In this document: positions 8,558-18,007 of the stretch, piece by piece | Layout: every line of letters begins with the position of its first letter | Position numbering within the stretch: position 1 is the stretch's first letter | Assembly: GCF_040530035.1 (NCBI RefSeq) | Contig: NZ_JBEWCD010000002.1 | Coordinates: 1,116,001 to 1,180,000 of the forward strand | Origin: Roseibium sp. HPY-6 | GTDB lineage: Bacteria > Pseudomonadota > Alphaproteobacteria > Rhizobiales > Stappiaceae | DNA: 64,000 nucleotides | Reading direction: 5' to 3' | Made by a program: the position numbers and the translations under genes | The notes under the pieces: model-generated | What the model was told of the DNA's origin: nothing | The model's database searches: none | The model's input: the letters and a program-made list of their open reading frames with translations, nothing else

Positions 8558-9901
8558 GTGGCTGCTGCATTAGAAGATGGGGACGGGAATTTGGGTCAGG
8601 GATCAGAAAACGGATCTTCGCTTCCGTCGTTTCGAACGTCTGCGTTACGCGAGCGGGTTTTGGGAGAGGTGCACGCCCGCCCGTTTCGGCCGCTGAAGAG
8701 CCCGCGAATTGTTCTGCACTACGCGTTCCTGACGAATGCGGACGAAGCCGCGCAAGACCAGGCTTGGCTGTCGGAATTCTGCATTTCGCGCGGAACCCAT
8801 GGCTCGGCGCCGGGCAATCGCCATCACACCGTTGCATTCGGCGGTGGCACCTTGAGCTGGGAACAGCACGCGGAATTCACGACCTACACTTGGGACGGCT
8901 CGGCGAACGCGGACCGGATCTTTGGACCGCCACCCGCAACACATCCTTTTGGCGCAGCCTTTCGCGCGCCGGGAGATCTTCTGGTTGCCGTTCGCCTCGA
9001 ATTGCGCGACCCGGTGAATGACGACGCATGGCGTGCTCATTTTGATGAGAGCAGCCTGACAGTGTCCAATCTGGAGGACGAGGCGGCGTGTGTTGCGACA
9101 GACTTCCGGCAGGATGGAGATGGCCTGACGCGCATTCTCGTCTTCAACCGTTCCCTGAGCGATGTCCAGTCGGGCGCGGTGATCCAGCGTCTTTTGGAAG
9201 TGGAAACCTACCGGACACTCGCCATGCTTGGGCTGTTCGAGGCAGGTAATCTGCAGCCCGATATCAGACGGTATGAAATTGAGCTTGCGGAATTGACCGG
9301 TCAGATGAGGGAGGCGGCGGCTCTCGGTGCGAACCAGGATCTGCTCGACAAGCTGACAGCTTTGGCCGCGGCACTGGAGGCGGGAGCCACGGCAAGCACG
9401 TTTCGTTTCGGGGCGAGCCGCGCTTATGACCAGATCGTAAAGGCGCGTTTTGCCACGCTCAAGGAGGAAGCCGCGCCAGGCGAATTGTCGATGGCGTCGT
9501 TCCTGTCGAGACGCCTGGCACCCGCAATGAGAACCTGCCAATCAATGGAAGACAGACAGGCGATGCTCTCGCGCAAGCTTGCCCGTGCAACGACACTTCT
9601 GCGCACGCGCGTGGACGTCGAACTGGAACAGCAGAACCGCAGTCTGCTGCAGTCGATGGACCGGCGGGCGCGCCTGCAACTCCGGCTGCAGCAAACTGTT
9701 GAAGGCCTGTCTGTGGCTGCTGTCAGCTACTATGTTGTCGGATTGATTTCTTATCTGGCAAAAGCCGCCAAGGACGCTGGCCTGCCTGTCGCGAATGCAA
9801 ACATAACCACAGGTCTGTCGGTGCCCGTAGTGGTGCTTCTAATCTGGTGGACAGTCCGGCGCATCCGCAGGCACAGCGGTGAAAAACAGACGGATGAATA
9901 A
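8558..9901 (+). CDS. DUF3422 membrane protein
   Basis: A 447-residue DUF3422 protein. Family signatures are the early LGEVHARPF and LHYAF segments, a large soluble region, a helical LARATTLLRTRVDVELEQQN stretch near residue 345, and two C-terminal membrane helices (around 385-405 and 415-430) followed by a basic tail. Members are widespread in alpha- and betaproteobacteria and lack an assigned function. The start is a GTG at 8558, the only reasonable in-frame start and one without a strong ribosome site. It is bounded by a palindrome upstream and a strong hairpin downstream, so it is probably monocistronic. Confidence 0.82.
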   Translation: MAAALEDGDGNLGQGSENGSSLPSFRTSALRERVLGEVHARPFRPLKSPRIVLHYAFLTNADEAAQDQAWLSEFCISRGTHGSAPGNRHHTVAFGGGTLSWEQHAEFTTYTWDGSANADRIFGPPPATHPFGAAFRAPGDLLVAVRLELRDPVNDDAWRAHFDESSLTVSNLEDEAACVATDFRQDGDGLTRILVFNRSLSDVQSGAVIQRLLEVETYRTLAMLGLFEAGNLQPDIRRYEIELAELTGQMREAAALGANQDLLDKLTALAAALEAGATASTFRFGASRAYDQIVKARFATLKEEAAPGELSMASFLSRRLAPAMRTCQSMEDRQAMLSRKLARATTLLRTRVDVELEQQNRSLLQSMDRRARLQLRLQQTVEGLSVAAVSYYVVGLISYLAKAAKDAGLPVANANITTGLSVPVVVLLIWWTVRRIRRHSGEKQTDE

Positions 9902-9902
9902 A

Positions 9903-9929
9903 ACAAAGGCCGGATGTACCGGCCTTTGT
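9903..9929. terminator. Bidirectional terminator between DUF3422 gene and cytochrome c gene
   Basis: An 11-bp perfect stem (ACAAAGGCCGG / CCGGCCTTTGT) with a 5-base loop sits between two convergent genes. The short A/T-rich ends on each side fit a shared terminator. Confidence 0.8.
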
Positions 9930-9951
9930 TCAATTGCGGCATAGGCCGGTT

Positions 9952-10347
9952 TTATTCGGTGGTGCCGTCATCCTTGAACTGCGCAAGGTAGGCGATCACG
10001 TCGGCACGCTCTTCTTCTTTCCTAAGCCCGGCGAAAGCCATCTTCCCTTTCGGGATGAGATCTTTCGGCTTGGTCAGGTAAATGGCGAGTGTCTCTTCGT
10101 CCCAAACCTTGCCGTCGCTCAGCTCGACAAGATTATTGGAATATTTGTAGCCTTCGATGCGGCCCCAGGGAGCCCCGACGATACCATTCAATTGCGGACC
10201 GACTTTGTTTTTCGCGTTCTCGCCCACTGCATGGCACGCGCCGCATTTTCTGAAAACTTTCTCACCCTTGGTCGGGTCGCCCTCGGCGCTAGCCTGAGCG
10301 GTCATGGCCAAAAGCACGCTTCCGGCAATCATCAGCAGACGCTGCAT
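9952..10347 (-). CDS. Class I c-type cytochrome
   Basis: A 131-residue periplasmic cytochrome c. A cleavable signal peptide (MQRLLMIAGSVLLAMTAQAS) precedes the haem-binding KCGACH at about residue 36, with the Met axial ligand probably in KGKMAFAGL near residue 104. The layout matches small cytochrome c2/c550-type electron carriers. ATG at 10347 follows a GGGAGAG ribosome site; the longer open frame upstream lacks the signal peptide and is not the gene. Cytochrome c could accept electrons from the nearby lactate or glycolate oxidising enzymes, but nothing in the sequence proves this. Confidence 0.88.
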   Translation of the reverse strand: MQRLLMIAGSVLLAMTAQASAEGDPTKGEKVFRKCGACHAVGENAKNKVGPQLNGIVGAPWGRIEGYKYSNNLVELSDGKVWDEETLAIYLTKPKDLIPKGKMAFAGLRKEEERADVIAYLAQFKDDGTTE

Positions 10348-10486
10348 ATAACTCTCCCTCAGTTTGGGTGCGTTGAATACCCACAATAGAAAAACATCAA
10401 CACGGTCACCGAAGCAAGTGACGCACGGTCGCACCAAAGTACACCCTAGTGCGGATCCATTCTTCGAAAGCGTCACAACGCGGTGA

Positions 10487-11431
10487 TCACCCTGCCTGTG
10501 CGCGGCTTGGCAGCCGGAGCCAGTCGTCCAGCCCCGCATCCCAGTAAGGCGAAGATCCATAAAGCGCTGCAAGATAGTCGATAAAGACCCGAACCTTTGC
10601 CGGCAGGAACTGGCGGCTCGGATAGACCGCATAAAGGCCAACGTCCTTTGAGGCCCTGTATTGCGGAAGCAATATCTGCAACTTGCCTTCATGCAGCTCG
10701 GGTCCGATATCCCATGTCGATCGCAATGCGATACCGACACCGGCCAGCAAACATTCTCGGACGACCTCGTTCGAATTCGTTTTGAGAGGTGCCTGCGTGC
10801 GCACCGTCTCGATGCCGTTCGGGCCCGCGAGCCTCCAGGGATCCTGGCTGGTTGCCGCTATGGTGACGTGATTTGCTGCAAGGTCTTCGATGCTCTCAGG
10901 CACTCCATACCGATCCAGGTATTCGGGGCTTGCGCAAAGAATGCGATGAACCGGCGCAAGGCGGCGTGCGACAAGACTGGAATCGGAAAGCTCGGCAATG
11001 CGCACCGCAAGATCATAACCATCACCAACGATGTCGACAAAGTCGTCGGAGAGATCGAGATTGACCGAGAGATCCGGGTTCTCCGACAGGAACCGTCCGA
11101 GATGAGGGGCGATGTGAAGGCGCCCGAATGAAGTTGGAACCGCGACCCTGAGGTTACCGCGCGCTTTGGCGGACCCCCGTGATACAAACGACTCCGCTTC
11201 CTCCACCGACGCCAGGATGGCGACTACGCGCTCGTAAAAGCCTTGACCCGCTTCCGTCATGGCGATCTGTCGCGTGGTTCTCTGCAAGAGGCGGGTGCCG
11301 AGTTTCTCTTCCAGCCTGCGGATACGTTTCGATACAACAGCAGGTGACAGGCTCATTTCGCGTCCGGCGGCCGACATACTGCCCGAGCTGACCACCCGGG
11401 CGAAAATTTCCATGTCCGTCAGATTGCTCAT
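10487..11431 (-). CDS. LysR-family regulator (CrgA/DsdC-like group)
   Basis: A 314-residue LysR factor with the winged helix at residues 1-60 (DMEIFARVVSSGSMSAAGRE, SPAVVSKRIRRLEEKLGTRL) and a substrate-binding domain including LRVAVPTSFGRLHIAPHLG and DLAVRIAELSDSSLVARRL, typical of the CrgA-like subgroup common in proteobacteria. It is divergent from glcD with 152 bases between, so it could regulate the glycolate genes, but this subgroup often controls unlinked or oxidative functions. ATG at 11431 is preferred over a TTG two codons upstream. Confidence 0.88.
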   Translation of the reverse strand: MSNLTDMEIFARVVSSGSMSAAGREMSLSPAVVSKRIRRLEEKLGTRLLQRTTRQIAMTEAGQGFYERVVAILASVEEAESFVSRGSAKARGNLRVAVPTSFGRLHIAPHLGRFLSENPDLSVNLDLSDDFVDIVGDGYDLAVRIAELSDSSLVARRLAPVHRILCASPEYLDRYGVPESIEDLAANHVTIAATSQDPWRLAGPNGIETVRTQAPLKTNSNEVVRECLLAGVGIALRSTWDIGPELHEGKLQILLPQYRASKDVGLYAVYPSRQFLPAKVRVFIDYLAALYGSSPYWDAGLDDWLRLPSRAQAG

Positions 11432-11583
11432 TTTCAATCTCTCAGAAAGACAATTATCGTCCTATGGGGACTTCTCAACGCGACAGGACGTGTCACAATT
11501 TAGAAAAGCCGTTGAACTACCGATCTGTGTTACGACAGGACAAGCCAACTAGATCATTTTGAGGAAACCGGAAGGAGTTCCCT

Positions 11584-13080
11584 GTGACAGCGATCGCAAT
11601 GCCTGCGCCGGATGAAGATGTTCTGTCTCGCCGACAGGACATTCTCAAAGCATTGAAATCCATCGTTCCGGGTGAGGGGGTCATCCACGAAGAGCGAGAA
11701 ATGCGGGCGTACGAAACCGATGCGCTAACCGCGTATCGCCAGTTACCCTTGATTGTTGTGCTACCGGAAACGGTTGACCAGGTTGCGAGGGTTTTGAAGT
11801 ATTGCCATGAGAACAACGTCAAGGTTGTTCCCCGCGGGGCGGGCACGTCCCTGTCCGGGGGCGCGCTGCCGCTGGCGGACGGTGTTCTCCTGTCAATGAT
11901 GAAGTTCAACCAGGTGCTGGACATTGATTTCGACAACCGGGCTGTGGTTGTTCAACCGGGCGTTACAAACCTCGGGATCACCCGGGCCGTTGAGGACGAA
12001 GGCTTCTACTACGCGCCCGATCCATCTTCCCAGATCGCCTGTTCAATCGGAGGAAACATCGCGGAGAATTCCGGCGGCGTTCACTGCCTGAAATACGGTT
12101 TGACCACCAACAATGTGCTTGGCCTTGAAATGGTGCTGATCACGGGAGAGGTCATCCGGCTTGGCGGCAAGCATCTTGACAGCGAAGGCTACGATTTTCT
12201 TGCCCTGATGACCGGATCGGAGGGCCTGCTCGGCGTTGTAACAGAGGTGACCGTCCGTATTCTTCAGAAACCGGAGACAGCGCGCGCGCTGCTGATTGGT
12301 TTCCCGACGAGTGAGGATGGCGGACGCTGCGTCGCCGATATCATTGCCGCGGGCATCATTCCCGGCGGAATGGAAATGATGGACAAGCCTGCCATTCACG
12401 CGGCCGAAGACTTTGTCAACGCCGGCTATCCGCGTGACGTCGAGGCGCTTCTGATCGTTGAGCTCGACGGGCCCGAAAAAGAAGTCGATTTTTTAATCGG
12501 GCGTGTCGAAGAGATCGCCCGGGCAAACCAGGCAAGTCATGTGCGGATCTCGCAGTCCGAGGAAGAACGAATGACTTTCTGGGCGGGCCGGAAAGCTGCT
12601 TTCCCCGCGGTCGGCCGGATTTCCCCGGACTACCTTTGCATGGATGGCACAATTCCCCGCCGCGAATTGCCGAAGGTCCTGGCGCGAATGCGCGAACTCT
12701 CCGAAAAACACGGTCTGGGAGTGGCGAACGTGTTTCATGCGGGCGATGGCAATCTGCATCCACTGATACTTTACGATGCCAACAAACCGGGCGAACTGGA
12801 TGCCGCCGAGGCGTTCGGAGCTGATATTTTGCGCCTGTGTGTTGAAGTCGGAGGTGTTCTGACGGGCGAACACGGTGTCGGTATCGAAAAACGCGATCTG
12901 ATGACGGACATGTTCACCGATGCGGACCTGAAGCAGCAGCAGCGTGTCAAATGCGCGTTCGATGAAAAGCAGCTTCTCAATCCGGGAAAGGTTTTTCCAG
13001 TGCTCCATCGGTGTGCCGAGTTGGGCAAGATGCATGTTCACAAGGGGCAGTTGCCGTTCCCCGATATCCCCCGGTTCTGA
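11584..13080 (+). CDS. glcD: Glycolate oxidase subunit GlcD
   Basis: A 498-residue FAD-linked subunit of glycolate oxidase, which turns glycolate into glyoxylate. The FAD-binding PCMH domain shows VVPRGAGTSLSGGALPLADG and IGGNIAENSGGVHCLKYG; the C-terminal domain shows FHAGDGNLHP and EVGGVLTGEHGVGIEKRDLM, both classic for the GlcD/D-lactate dehydrogenase family. The GTG start at 11584 follows AAGGAG at good spacing. glcE starts 12 bases after the stop, and glcF lies beyond a small membrane protein gene. Without glcE and glcF it could be read as D-lactate dehydrogenase, but the set of three is diagnostic. Confidence 0.94.
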   Translation: MTAIAMPAPDEDVLSRRQDILKALKSIVPGEGVIHEEREMRAYETDALTAYRQLPLIVVLPETVDQVARVLKYCHENNVKVVPRGAGTSLSGGALPLADGVLLSMMKFNQVLDIDFDNRAVVVQPGVTNLGITRAVEDEGFYYAPDPSSQIACSIGGNIAENSGGVHCLKYGLTTNNVLGLEMVLITGEVIRLGGKHLDSEGYDFLALMTGSEGLLGVVTEVTVRILQKPETARALLIGFPTSEDGGRCVADIIAAGIIPGGMEMMDKPAIHAAEDFVNAGYPRDVEALLIVELDGPEKEVDFLIGRVEEIARANQASHVRISQSEEERMTFWAGRKAAFPAVGRISPDYLCMDGTIPRRELPKVLARMRELSEKHGLGVANVFHAGDGNLHPLILYDANKPGELDAAEAFGADILRLCVEVGGVLTGEHGVGIEKRDLMTDMFTDADLKQQQRVKCAFDEKQLLNPGKVFPVLHRCAELGKMHVHKGQLPFPDIPRF

Positions 13081-13092
13081 GGGCCATTGCCA

Positions 13093-14283
13093 ATGGATGG
13101 AGTACTAAAGCCGCGTGACGCGCGTGAGATAGAAAACGCCGTCAAGTGGGCAGCTGCGGAAGAGCAGCCGCTTGAGATCATCGGTCAAGGATCGAAACGC
13201 GGTCTCGGCCGCCCGGTTCAGGCCGCACACGTCCTCGACCTGTCCGACGTCAGCGGGGTCGAAGACTATGAACCCGCAGAGCTGGTTCTAACAGTGAAAG
13301 CGGGCACCCCGATTGCCGAGATAGAGCGCCTCGTTGACGAAAACGGTCAGGAGCTTTCCTTCGAACCCATGGATTATGGGCCTTTGCAGGGCAGTGAACC
13401 CGGCATGGGTACGATCGGCGGTGTAATTGCAGCCAACCTGTCCGGGCCGCGGCGGCTCAAGGCAGGTGCTGCGCGGGACCATATTCTCGGTATGGAGGCC
13501 GTGTCCGGCCGCGGTGAAATCTTCAACTCGGGCGGTAAGGTGGTCAAGAATGTCACCGGCTATGATCTGCCTCGGGCTCTATGCGGCTCGTTCGGTACGT
13601 TGGCGGTCGCGGCAACAGTGACGCTGAAGGTGAATCCCAAACCCGAAACATCAGCGAGTTTCATTCTGACAGGGCTTGCGGACAAAACGGCCGTTGCGGC
13701 GCTTTGCAAGGCGATGGGATCTTCCGCTGAAGTCTCCGGAGCGGCCCACCTCCCCGCGGGTGTGGGCGGCGATGAAAGCCAGACAGTGCTCCGCCTGGAG
13801 GGGTTTGAGACATCGGTCGACTACCGTTTCAACTCGCTTCTGGATCTTCTGAGGCAATACGGCCGTCCGAACCGTCTTGACGAAGCCGGGTCCAGATCCC
13901 TTTGGCAGACCATTCGGGACGTGACGCCGTTTGCCGGTACAACAACCCCGGTCTGGCGTGTTTCGCTCGCACCGACCAATGGACCGGGCTTCATTGAAAT
14001 GCTTCGCAGGCAGATTAAAGTTCAGGCCTTTTATGACTGGAGCGGTGGTCTCGTCTGGCTCACCGTCGCAGATGGGCTCGTTCATGAAACGGAAATCCGC
14101 GAGACGCTGGAAGCAGCAGGCGGCGGACACGCGACGCTCGTCAGGGCCGGGCTGTCTGAACGCACGAACGTTGACGTGTTTCAGCCTCAACCGACGCCCT
14201 TGGCAAAACTCACGCAACGCCTCAAAACTCAGTTCGACCCGAGTGGCATTCTCAATCCCGGGCGCATGGTTTCAGGTGTTTAG
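13093..14283 (+). CDS. glcE: Glycolate oxidase subunit GlcE
   Basis: A 396-residue FAD-binding subunit of glycolate oxidase. It has the reduced PCMH-type FAD domain (LEIIGQGSKRGLGRPVQ, GTIGGVIAANLSGPRR, GKVVKNVTGYDLPRALCGS) and the short FAD-linked C-terminal region that ends FDPSGILNPGRM, as GlcE does. ATG at 13093 has GAGGG upstream; a TTG at 13087 is the only other option. It is translated right after glcD and is expected to form the membrane-bound GlcDEF complex with GlcF. Confidence 0.93.
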   Translation: MDGVLKPRDAREIENAVKWAAAEEQPLEIIGQGSKRGLGRPVQAAHVLDLSDVSGVEDYEPAELVLTVKAGTPIAEIERLVDENGQELSFEPMDYGPLQGSEPGMGTIGGVIAANLSGPRRLKAGAARDHILGMEAVSGRGEIFNSGGKVVKNVTGYDLPRALCGSFGTLAVAATVTLKVNPKPETSASFILTGLADKTAVAALCKAMGSSAEVSGAAHLPAGVGGDESQTVLRLEGFETSVDYRFNSLLDLLRQYGRPNRLDEAGSRSLWQTIRDVTPFAGTTTPVWRVSLAPTNGPGFIEMLRRQIKVQAFYDWSGGLVWLTVADGLVHETEIRETLEAAGGGHATLVRAGLSERTNVDVFQPQPTPLAKLTQRLKTQFDPSGILNPGRMVSGV

Positions 14284-14509
14284 GCCAACCGGTTTGCCCA
14301 AACACCGTAAATAACGGCTCAAAGGTTTTCGAATTCGGCGGACCTTGCAGCGCAGGTGGTCGGTCGCGGGCGGGACATGACGAGCGCTCTCCGGGCTCAA
14401 TCCTATTGCAATTGGTGGTCCTTGGCCTAGGGTGGTCGGATCAGCGTCTGCGCTTTTTCGCAGATGCATTCAATTATTGTCGGGGCTGAACATTGAGCGG
14501 AGTGCGGTG

Positions 14510-14869
14510 ATGAACGATCAAACTGATGTTGCAGGTTACATGGAGCCGGGCGGCAAAAACGTTACTCTCATCTACATATTATATCTTGTCAGTATCATAG
14601 TCGGCATCACGTCAATCATCGGCGTCATCTTTGCCTACCTGAACAAAGGCAAGGCCGCCGAATGGGTCGACTCGCATTACATCTATCAGATCCGTACGTT
14701 CTGGATCGGTTTCCTCTTCAGTATCATCGGCATTGTGCTGATGTTCGTTTTCATCGGAATATTCGTTCTGCTCGCAACACTTGTCTGGGCTATTATCCGC
14801 TGCATCAAGGGACTGCAGCTGGCCGCGCGGAGTGAAGAAATCCCAAATCCCCGCACCTGGTTGTTCTAG
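14510..14869 (+). CDS. DUF4870-like small membrane protein
   Basis: A 119-residue membrane protein with three hydrophobic segments (about residues 20-45, 65-90 and 80-100) and a hydrophilic link containing GKAAEWVDSHYIYQIRTFWI. This resembles DUF4870-type small membrane proteins. ATG at 14510 has GGAG 7 bases before it; the longer frame starting at 14432 has no good start. It lies between glcE and glcF with 226 and 255 base gaps, in the same direction. Whether it belongs to the glycolate function is unknown. Confidence 0.7.
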   Translation: MNDQTDVAGYMEPGGKNVTLIYILYLVSIIVGITSIIGVIFAYLNKGKAAEWVDSHYIYQIRTFWIGFLFSIIGIVLMFVFIGIFVLLATLVWAIIRCIKGLQLAARSEEIPNPRTWLF

Positions 14870-15023
14870 GCTGGCACGCAGGCAAGGGTCTGGCGGACTG
14901 GGGTGACATTCTCGACTTTGGCCATTTCCCTGCAGTCAAGTGGTCTTGATCTGTGTGCTTTTTCGGGACCCGTTCACAAAGTTGGCGCGTCTGAGCGAAC
15001 CAGCTCGGTTAAGACTGCGTTCG

Positions 15024-15048
15024 TTATGGCAAAACCCTTATGCCATAA
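15024..15048. promoter_or_regulatory. Inverted repeat upstream of glcF
   Basis: TTATGGCA (15024-15031) and TGCCATAA (15041-15048) are perfect 8-base arms with a 9-base spacer, about 77 bases before the glcF start in a 255-base gap. It could be an operator or a weak RNA hairpin; it has no downstream T-tract. Confidence 0.4.
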
Positions 15049-15124
15049 ACGCGTCTTGTGCCGCCTTTGGCCAACCCCTACGATCTGCGCAAAGTTTGTG
15101 AGAACATAAGGGACGCCGAGGGCG

Positions 15125-16459
15125 ATGCAGACGAATTTCACCGCTGAACAGCTGAAAGACAGTCACGTTGCTGAGTCGGAGAAAATTCTGCGCAAGTGCG
15201 TGCATTGCGGGTTCTGCACAGCCACATGTCCGACTTTCACCCTTCTGGGAGATGAACTCGACAGTCCGCGCGGCCGCATTTACCTGATCAAGGACATGCT
15301 GGAGAACGACAGGCCGGCTGACGACAAGATCGTCAAGCACATCGACCGGTGTCTTTCCTGCCTGGCGTGCATGACCACCTGTCCGTCAGGCGTGCATTAC
15401 ATGCACCTCGTTGATCACGCGCGTGCGCATATCGAAAAGACCTACAAGAGGCCGCTGGCGGATCGGATCATGCGATCCATTCTGGCGTTTGTCCTTCCCT
15501 ATCCGGGCCGCTTTCGTCTTGCTTTGATCGGGGCGTTTTTCGGTCGCCCGTTCGCGGGAGTTCTAAAGGCATTGGGCGGTCCGATGGCGAAGGTTGGTGC
15601 GATGCTGGAACTTGCCCCACCCAGAGCGCCAGTCCGTGGCCAGCTTGAGGGCCCGGGTCTTTTCCCGCCCGAAAACCAGAAGAAGAAGGGCCGCGTCGCA
15701 CTCTTGAGCGGATGTGCGCAGCCGGTGTTGAACCCGGCCATCAATGACGCGACGATACGGCTTCTTAGGAGGGCCGGTTACGAGGTCGTATTGCCGAAGG
15801 GAGAAGTGTGCTGCGGTGCCCTGGTTCACCACATGGGCAAGGAGGAAGCATCGCTCGAAAATGCGCGGCGCAACGTCGATGTCTGGATGGCGGAGGCGTA
15901 CGGTGAGGGACTGGACGCCGTTCTGATTACCGCGTCGGGCTGTGGTACGACGATCAAGGATTACGGCTTCATGTTGCGGGATGATCCCGCCTACGCGGAA
16001 AAAGCCGCCAAAGTCTCGGCACTTACCAAGGACATCACCGAGTTCCTTTCAGAGATTGATCTGGGGACGCCGGTTCTCCAGCCAGGGCTGACCGTTGCCT
16101 ATCACTCCGCGTGCTCGATGCAGCATGGCCAAAAGATAACAAAACAGCCCAAAGAGCTTTTGAAGGCAGCTGGATTTAACGTCAAGGATGTCCCGGAGGG
16201 GCATCTCTGTTGTGGTTCGGCCGGCACCTACAACATTCTGCAGCCAGAGATAGCCCGCAAGCTTCGCGACCGCAAAATCGCGAATATCGAGAAAACCACA
16301 CCGGATCTCATCGCGACCGGCAATATCGGCTGCATGACGCAGATCGGCCTCGGCACGGACATTCCCATACTTCATACTGCAGAGCTGCTCGACTGGGTCT
16401 ATGGCGGCCCACAGCCGGATGGCCTTGCGGCGTGGCAACACCCGGACGCTGCCGAATAA
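15125..16459 (+). CDS. glcF: Glycolate oxidase iron-sulphur subunit GlcF
   Basis: A 444-residue electron-transfer subunit. Two 4Fe-4S motifs lie at about residues 25-36 (CVHCGFCTATCP) and 75-86 (CLSCLACMTTCP), followed by two CCG domains (EVCCGALVHHMGKEEA and a later HLCCGSAGTYNI) that bind haem or further clusters. It passes electrons from GlcDE to quinone. ATG at 15125 follows a GAGGG ribosome site. Its 255-base distance from the previous gene, with an inverted repeat inside, suggests it may have its own promoter as well. Confidence 0.94.
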   Translation: MQTNFTAEQLKDSHVAESEKILRKCVHCGFCTATCPTFTLLGDELDSPRGRIYLIKDMLENDRPADDKIVKHIDRCLSCLACMTTCPSGVHYMHLVDHARAHIEKTYKRPLADRIMRSILAFVLPYPGRFRLALIGAFFGRPFAGVLKALGGPMAKVGAMLELAPPRAPVRGQLEGPGLFPPENQKKKGRVALLSGCAQPVLNPAINDATIRLLRRAGYEVVLPKGEVCCGALVHHMGKEEASLENARRNVDVWMAEAYGEGLDAVLITASGCGTTIKDYGFMLRDDPAYAEKAAKVSALTKDITEFLSEIDLGTPVLQPGLTVAYHSACSMQHGQKITKQPKELLKAAGFNVKDVPEGHLCCGSAGTYNILQPEIARKLRDRKIANIEKTTPDLIATGNIGCMTQIGLGTDIPILHTAELLDWVYGGPQPDGLAAWQHPDAAE

Positions 16460-16490
16460 CAGATATTGCACCCCAACCGGGAATGCGCCT

Positions 16491-17846
16491 TCAGCTGTTT
16501 CGCGTGCCGAGTTGCACTGGTGTCTTGTCGGGTTCGCTGTCCGGAGACTGTCCGGAAAGCCGGAGCGTGCGGTCCAGCAACTGTTCGTAGATCGGGCGTC
16601 CGCCGAGATGGTGGGCTGTCAGTGAAGCCGTGGTGCAGGTGACAAGGACCGGCATGATCAGGGCATAAGCGCCTGTCAATTCCATCACCAGCACAACACC
16701 CACCAGCGGTGCCCGCACGGATGCGGCAAAAAAACCGCCCATCGCGGCAACTGCACAGGCAGCCCGGAAATTGTCTTCTACCGGAAGCGTCTGTACGGCG
16801 AGCACGCCGAAGGCCAGACCTGCGCAGGTCGCGATGGACAGCATCGGAGCAAAAATGCCGCCTGGAACGCCGGACGCGTAGGAAAACAAGACGCCGCCGA
16901 AACGTAAAAATGTCAGCAGCAAGAGAGCCAGAACACCATAGTTGCTGGTGATGAGATCATGGACCAGGTCTTCGCCACCGCCGGTCGCATCGGGGAAGGC
17001 ATTCAGCAATATTCCGGTAACAGCACCGATTGCGAGCGCCGGAAGCCAGCGCAACGCCTTGGGAATCCGGACGAAGAGATCCATGACGGCGATGAGGGTC
17101 CAGTTGAAGAACACTCCGAGAGCGCCCAGAAGAACACCAAGCACCGCCAGGAGAACATAGCTCCAGACCGGCAGGTACTGAACATCGACCACAAGAAGCG
17201 GTCCGGTTTGCGTGAGCTGCTCCGTCACGGCCGCGCTCAGGATCGAAGCGATAATGACGGCCATATAGGTGCGGTAGCCGAAGGGAAACTGGCGCCGTGT
17301 CTCTTCTACAATGAAAAGGATTGCTGCAAGTGGTGCATTGAAAGCTGCGGCAAGCCCGGCGGCTGCCCCTGCCGCCAGGAGCCCCTTGTGGTCAGCAGCT
17401 GATATGTCGTGAGACCGTGCCAGCGCTTCTGCGGTCATGGCGCCCATGTGGATTGTGGGACCCTCCCGGCCGAGAACCAGACCGGAACCGAGGGCAAGCA
17501 AGCCTCCGAAAAACTTGGCGATCAGGACCTGCGGCCAGTGCACCGGCCGTTTGTCTTCCATCGCCCCCTCGATTTCCTGGATACCGCTGCCGGCCGCTTC
17601 CGGTGCGACGCGTTGAACAAGCAGATATGCGCCGACGACACAAAGGGACGAAATCGCCACCGATACGACGTAGGGCAGGAGGCCTGTGCCAAGCGTGTTT
17701 CGTAAAGCGGCATATTGAGCAAACAGGAACTCCAGCCCTGCGTGAAAGCCCGTTGCAAGTCCACCGACAAGCAGGCCGACAATCGCAGCTTTCACAAAAT
17801 AGGCCGTGTCAGAACCGGCGGAGAAAAGATCAGTGCCTCGGGCCAT
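16491..17846 (-). CDS. clcA: ClC-family H+/Cl- exchanger
   Basis: A 451-residue ClC antiporter. Recognised motifs are GSGIQEIEG (selectivity filter region), GREGPTIHMG with the gating glutamate, FIVEETRRQFPFG with the internal proton glutamate, GVPGGIFAPML, and the pore Tyr in RPIYEQLLDRTL near the C-terminus. These two glutamates and the tyrosine indicate coupled H+/Cl- exchange rather than a channel. ATG at 17846 gives a normal length; an upstream TTG at 17954 would start inside the terminator of the preceding gene. It could help acid resistance or balance charge during oxidative electron transport. Confidence 0.9.
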   Translation of the reverse strand: MARGTDLFSAGSDTAYFVKAAIVGLLVGGLATGFHAGLEFLFAQYAALRNTLGTGLLPYVVSVAISSLCVVGAYLLVQRVAPEAAGSGIQEIEGAMEDKRPVHWPQVLIAKFFGGLLALGSGLVLGREGPTIHMGAMTAEALARSHDISAADHKGLLAAGAAAGLAAAFNAPLAAILFIVEETRRQFPFGYRTYMAVIIASILSAAVTEQLTQTGPLLVVDVQYLPVWSYVLLAVLGVLLGALGVFFNWTLIAVMDLFVRIPKALRWLPALAIGAVTGILLNAFPDATGGGEDLVHDLITSNYGVLALLLLTFLRFGGVLFSYASGVPGGIFAPMLSIATCAGLAFGVLAVQTLPVEDNFRAACAVAAMGGFFAASVRAPLVGVVLVMELTGAYALIMPVLVTCTTASLTAHHLGGRPIYEQLLDRTLRLSGQSPDSEPDKTPVQLGTRNS

Positions 17847-17952
17847 ACCAAGCGTTGGTTTTAAACCGGACTTGAGAACGGGGATTCGTTCTTTCAGAAA
17901 TACAAACTGCAAAGAAACCGATTTGCGTGCAAGCGATGCTTTCCCTGCAAAC

Positions 17953-17979
17953 AAAAACGCACGGCAAGGCCGCGCGTTT
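17953..17979 (-). terminator. Terminator of the L,D-transpeptidase gene
   Basis: AAACGCACGG (17955-17964) and CCGCGCGTTT (17970-17979) pair over 10 positions with one A-C mismatch on this strand (a G-U pair on the minus transcript). The minus transcript then runs into five U residues. This lies just after the leftward transpeptidase gene and upstream of clcA. Confidence 0.65.
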
Positions 17980-18007
17980 CGTCAGTACTCAGTACCTTGC
18001 GACAGGT

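Noticed and set aside
8645..9541. A 298-residue leftward frame inside the DUF3422 gene
   Set aside because: Antisense shadow of a conserved gene, with no family likeness.
17847..17954. Longer ClcA start at a TTG (17954)
   Set aside because: It would begin inside the hairpin that terminates the preceding transpeptidase gene, and adds a non-family N-terminus.
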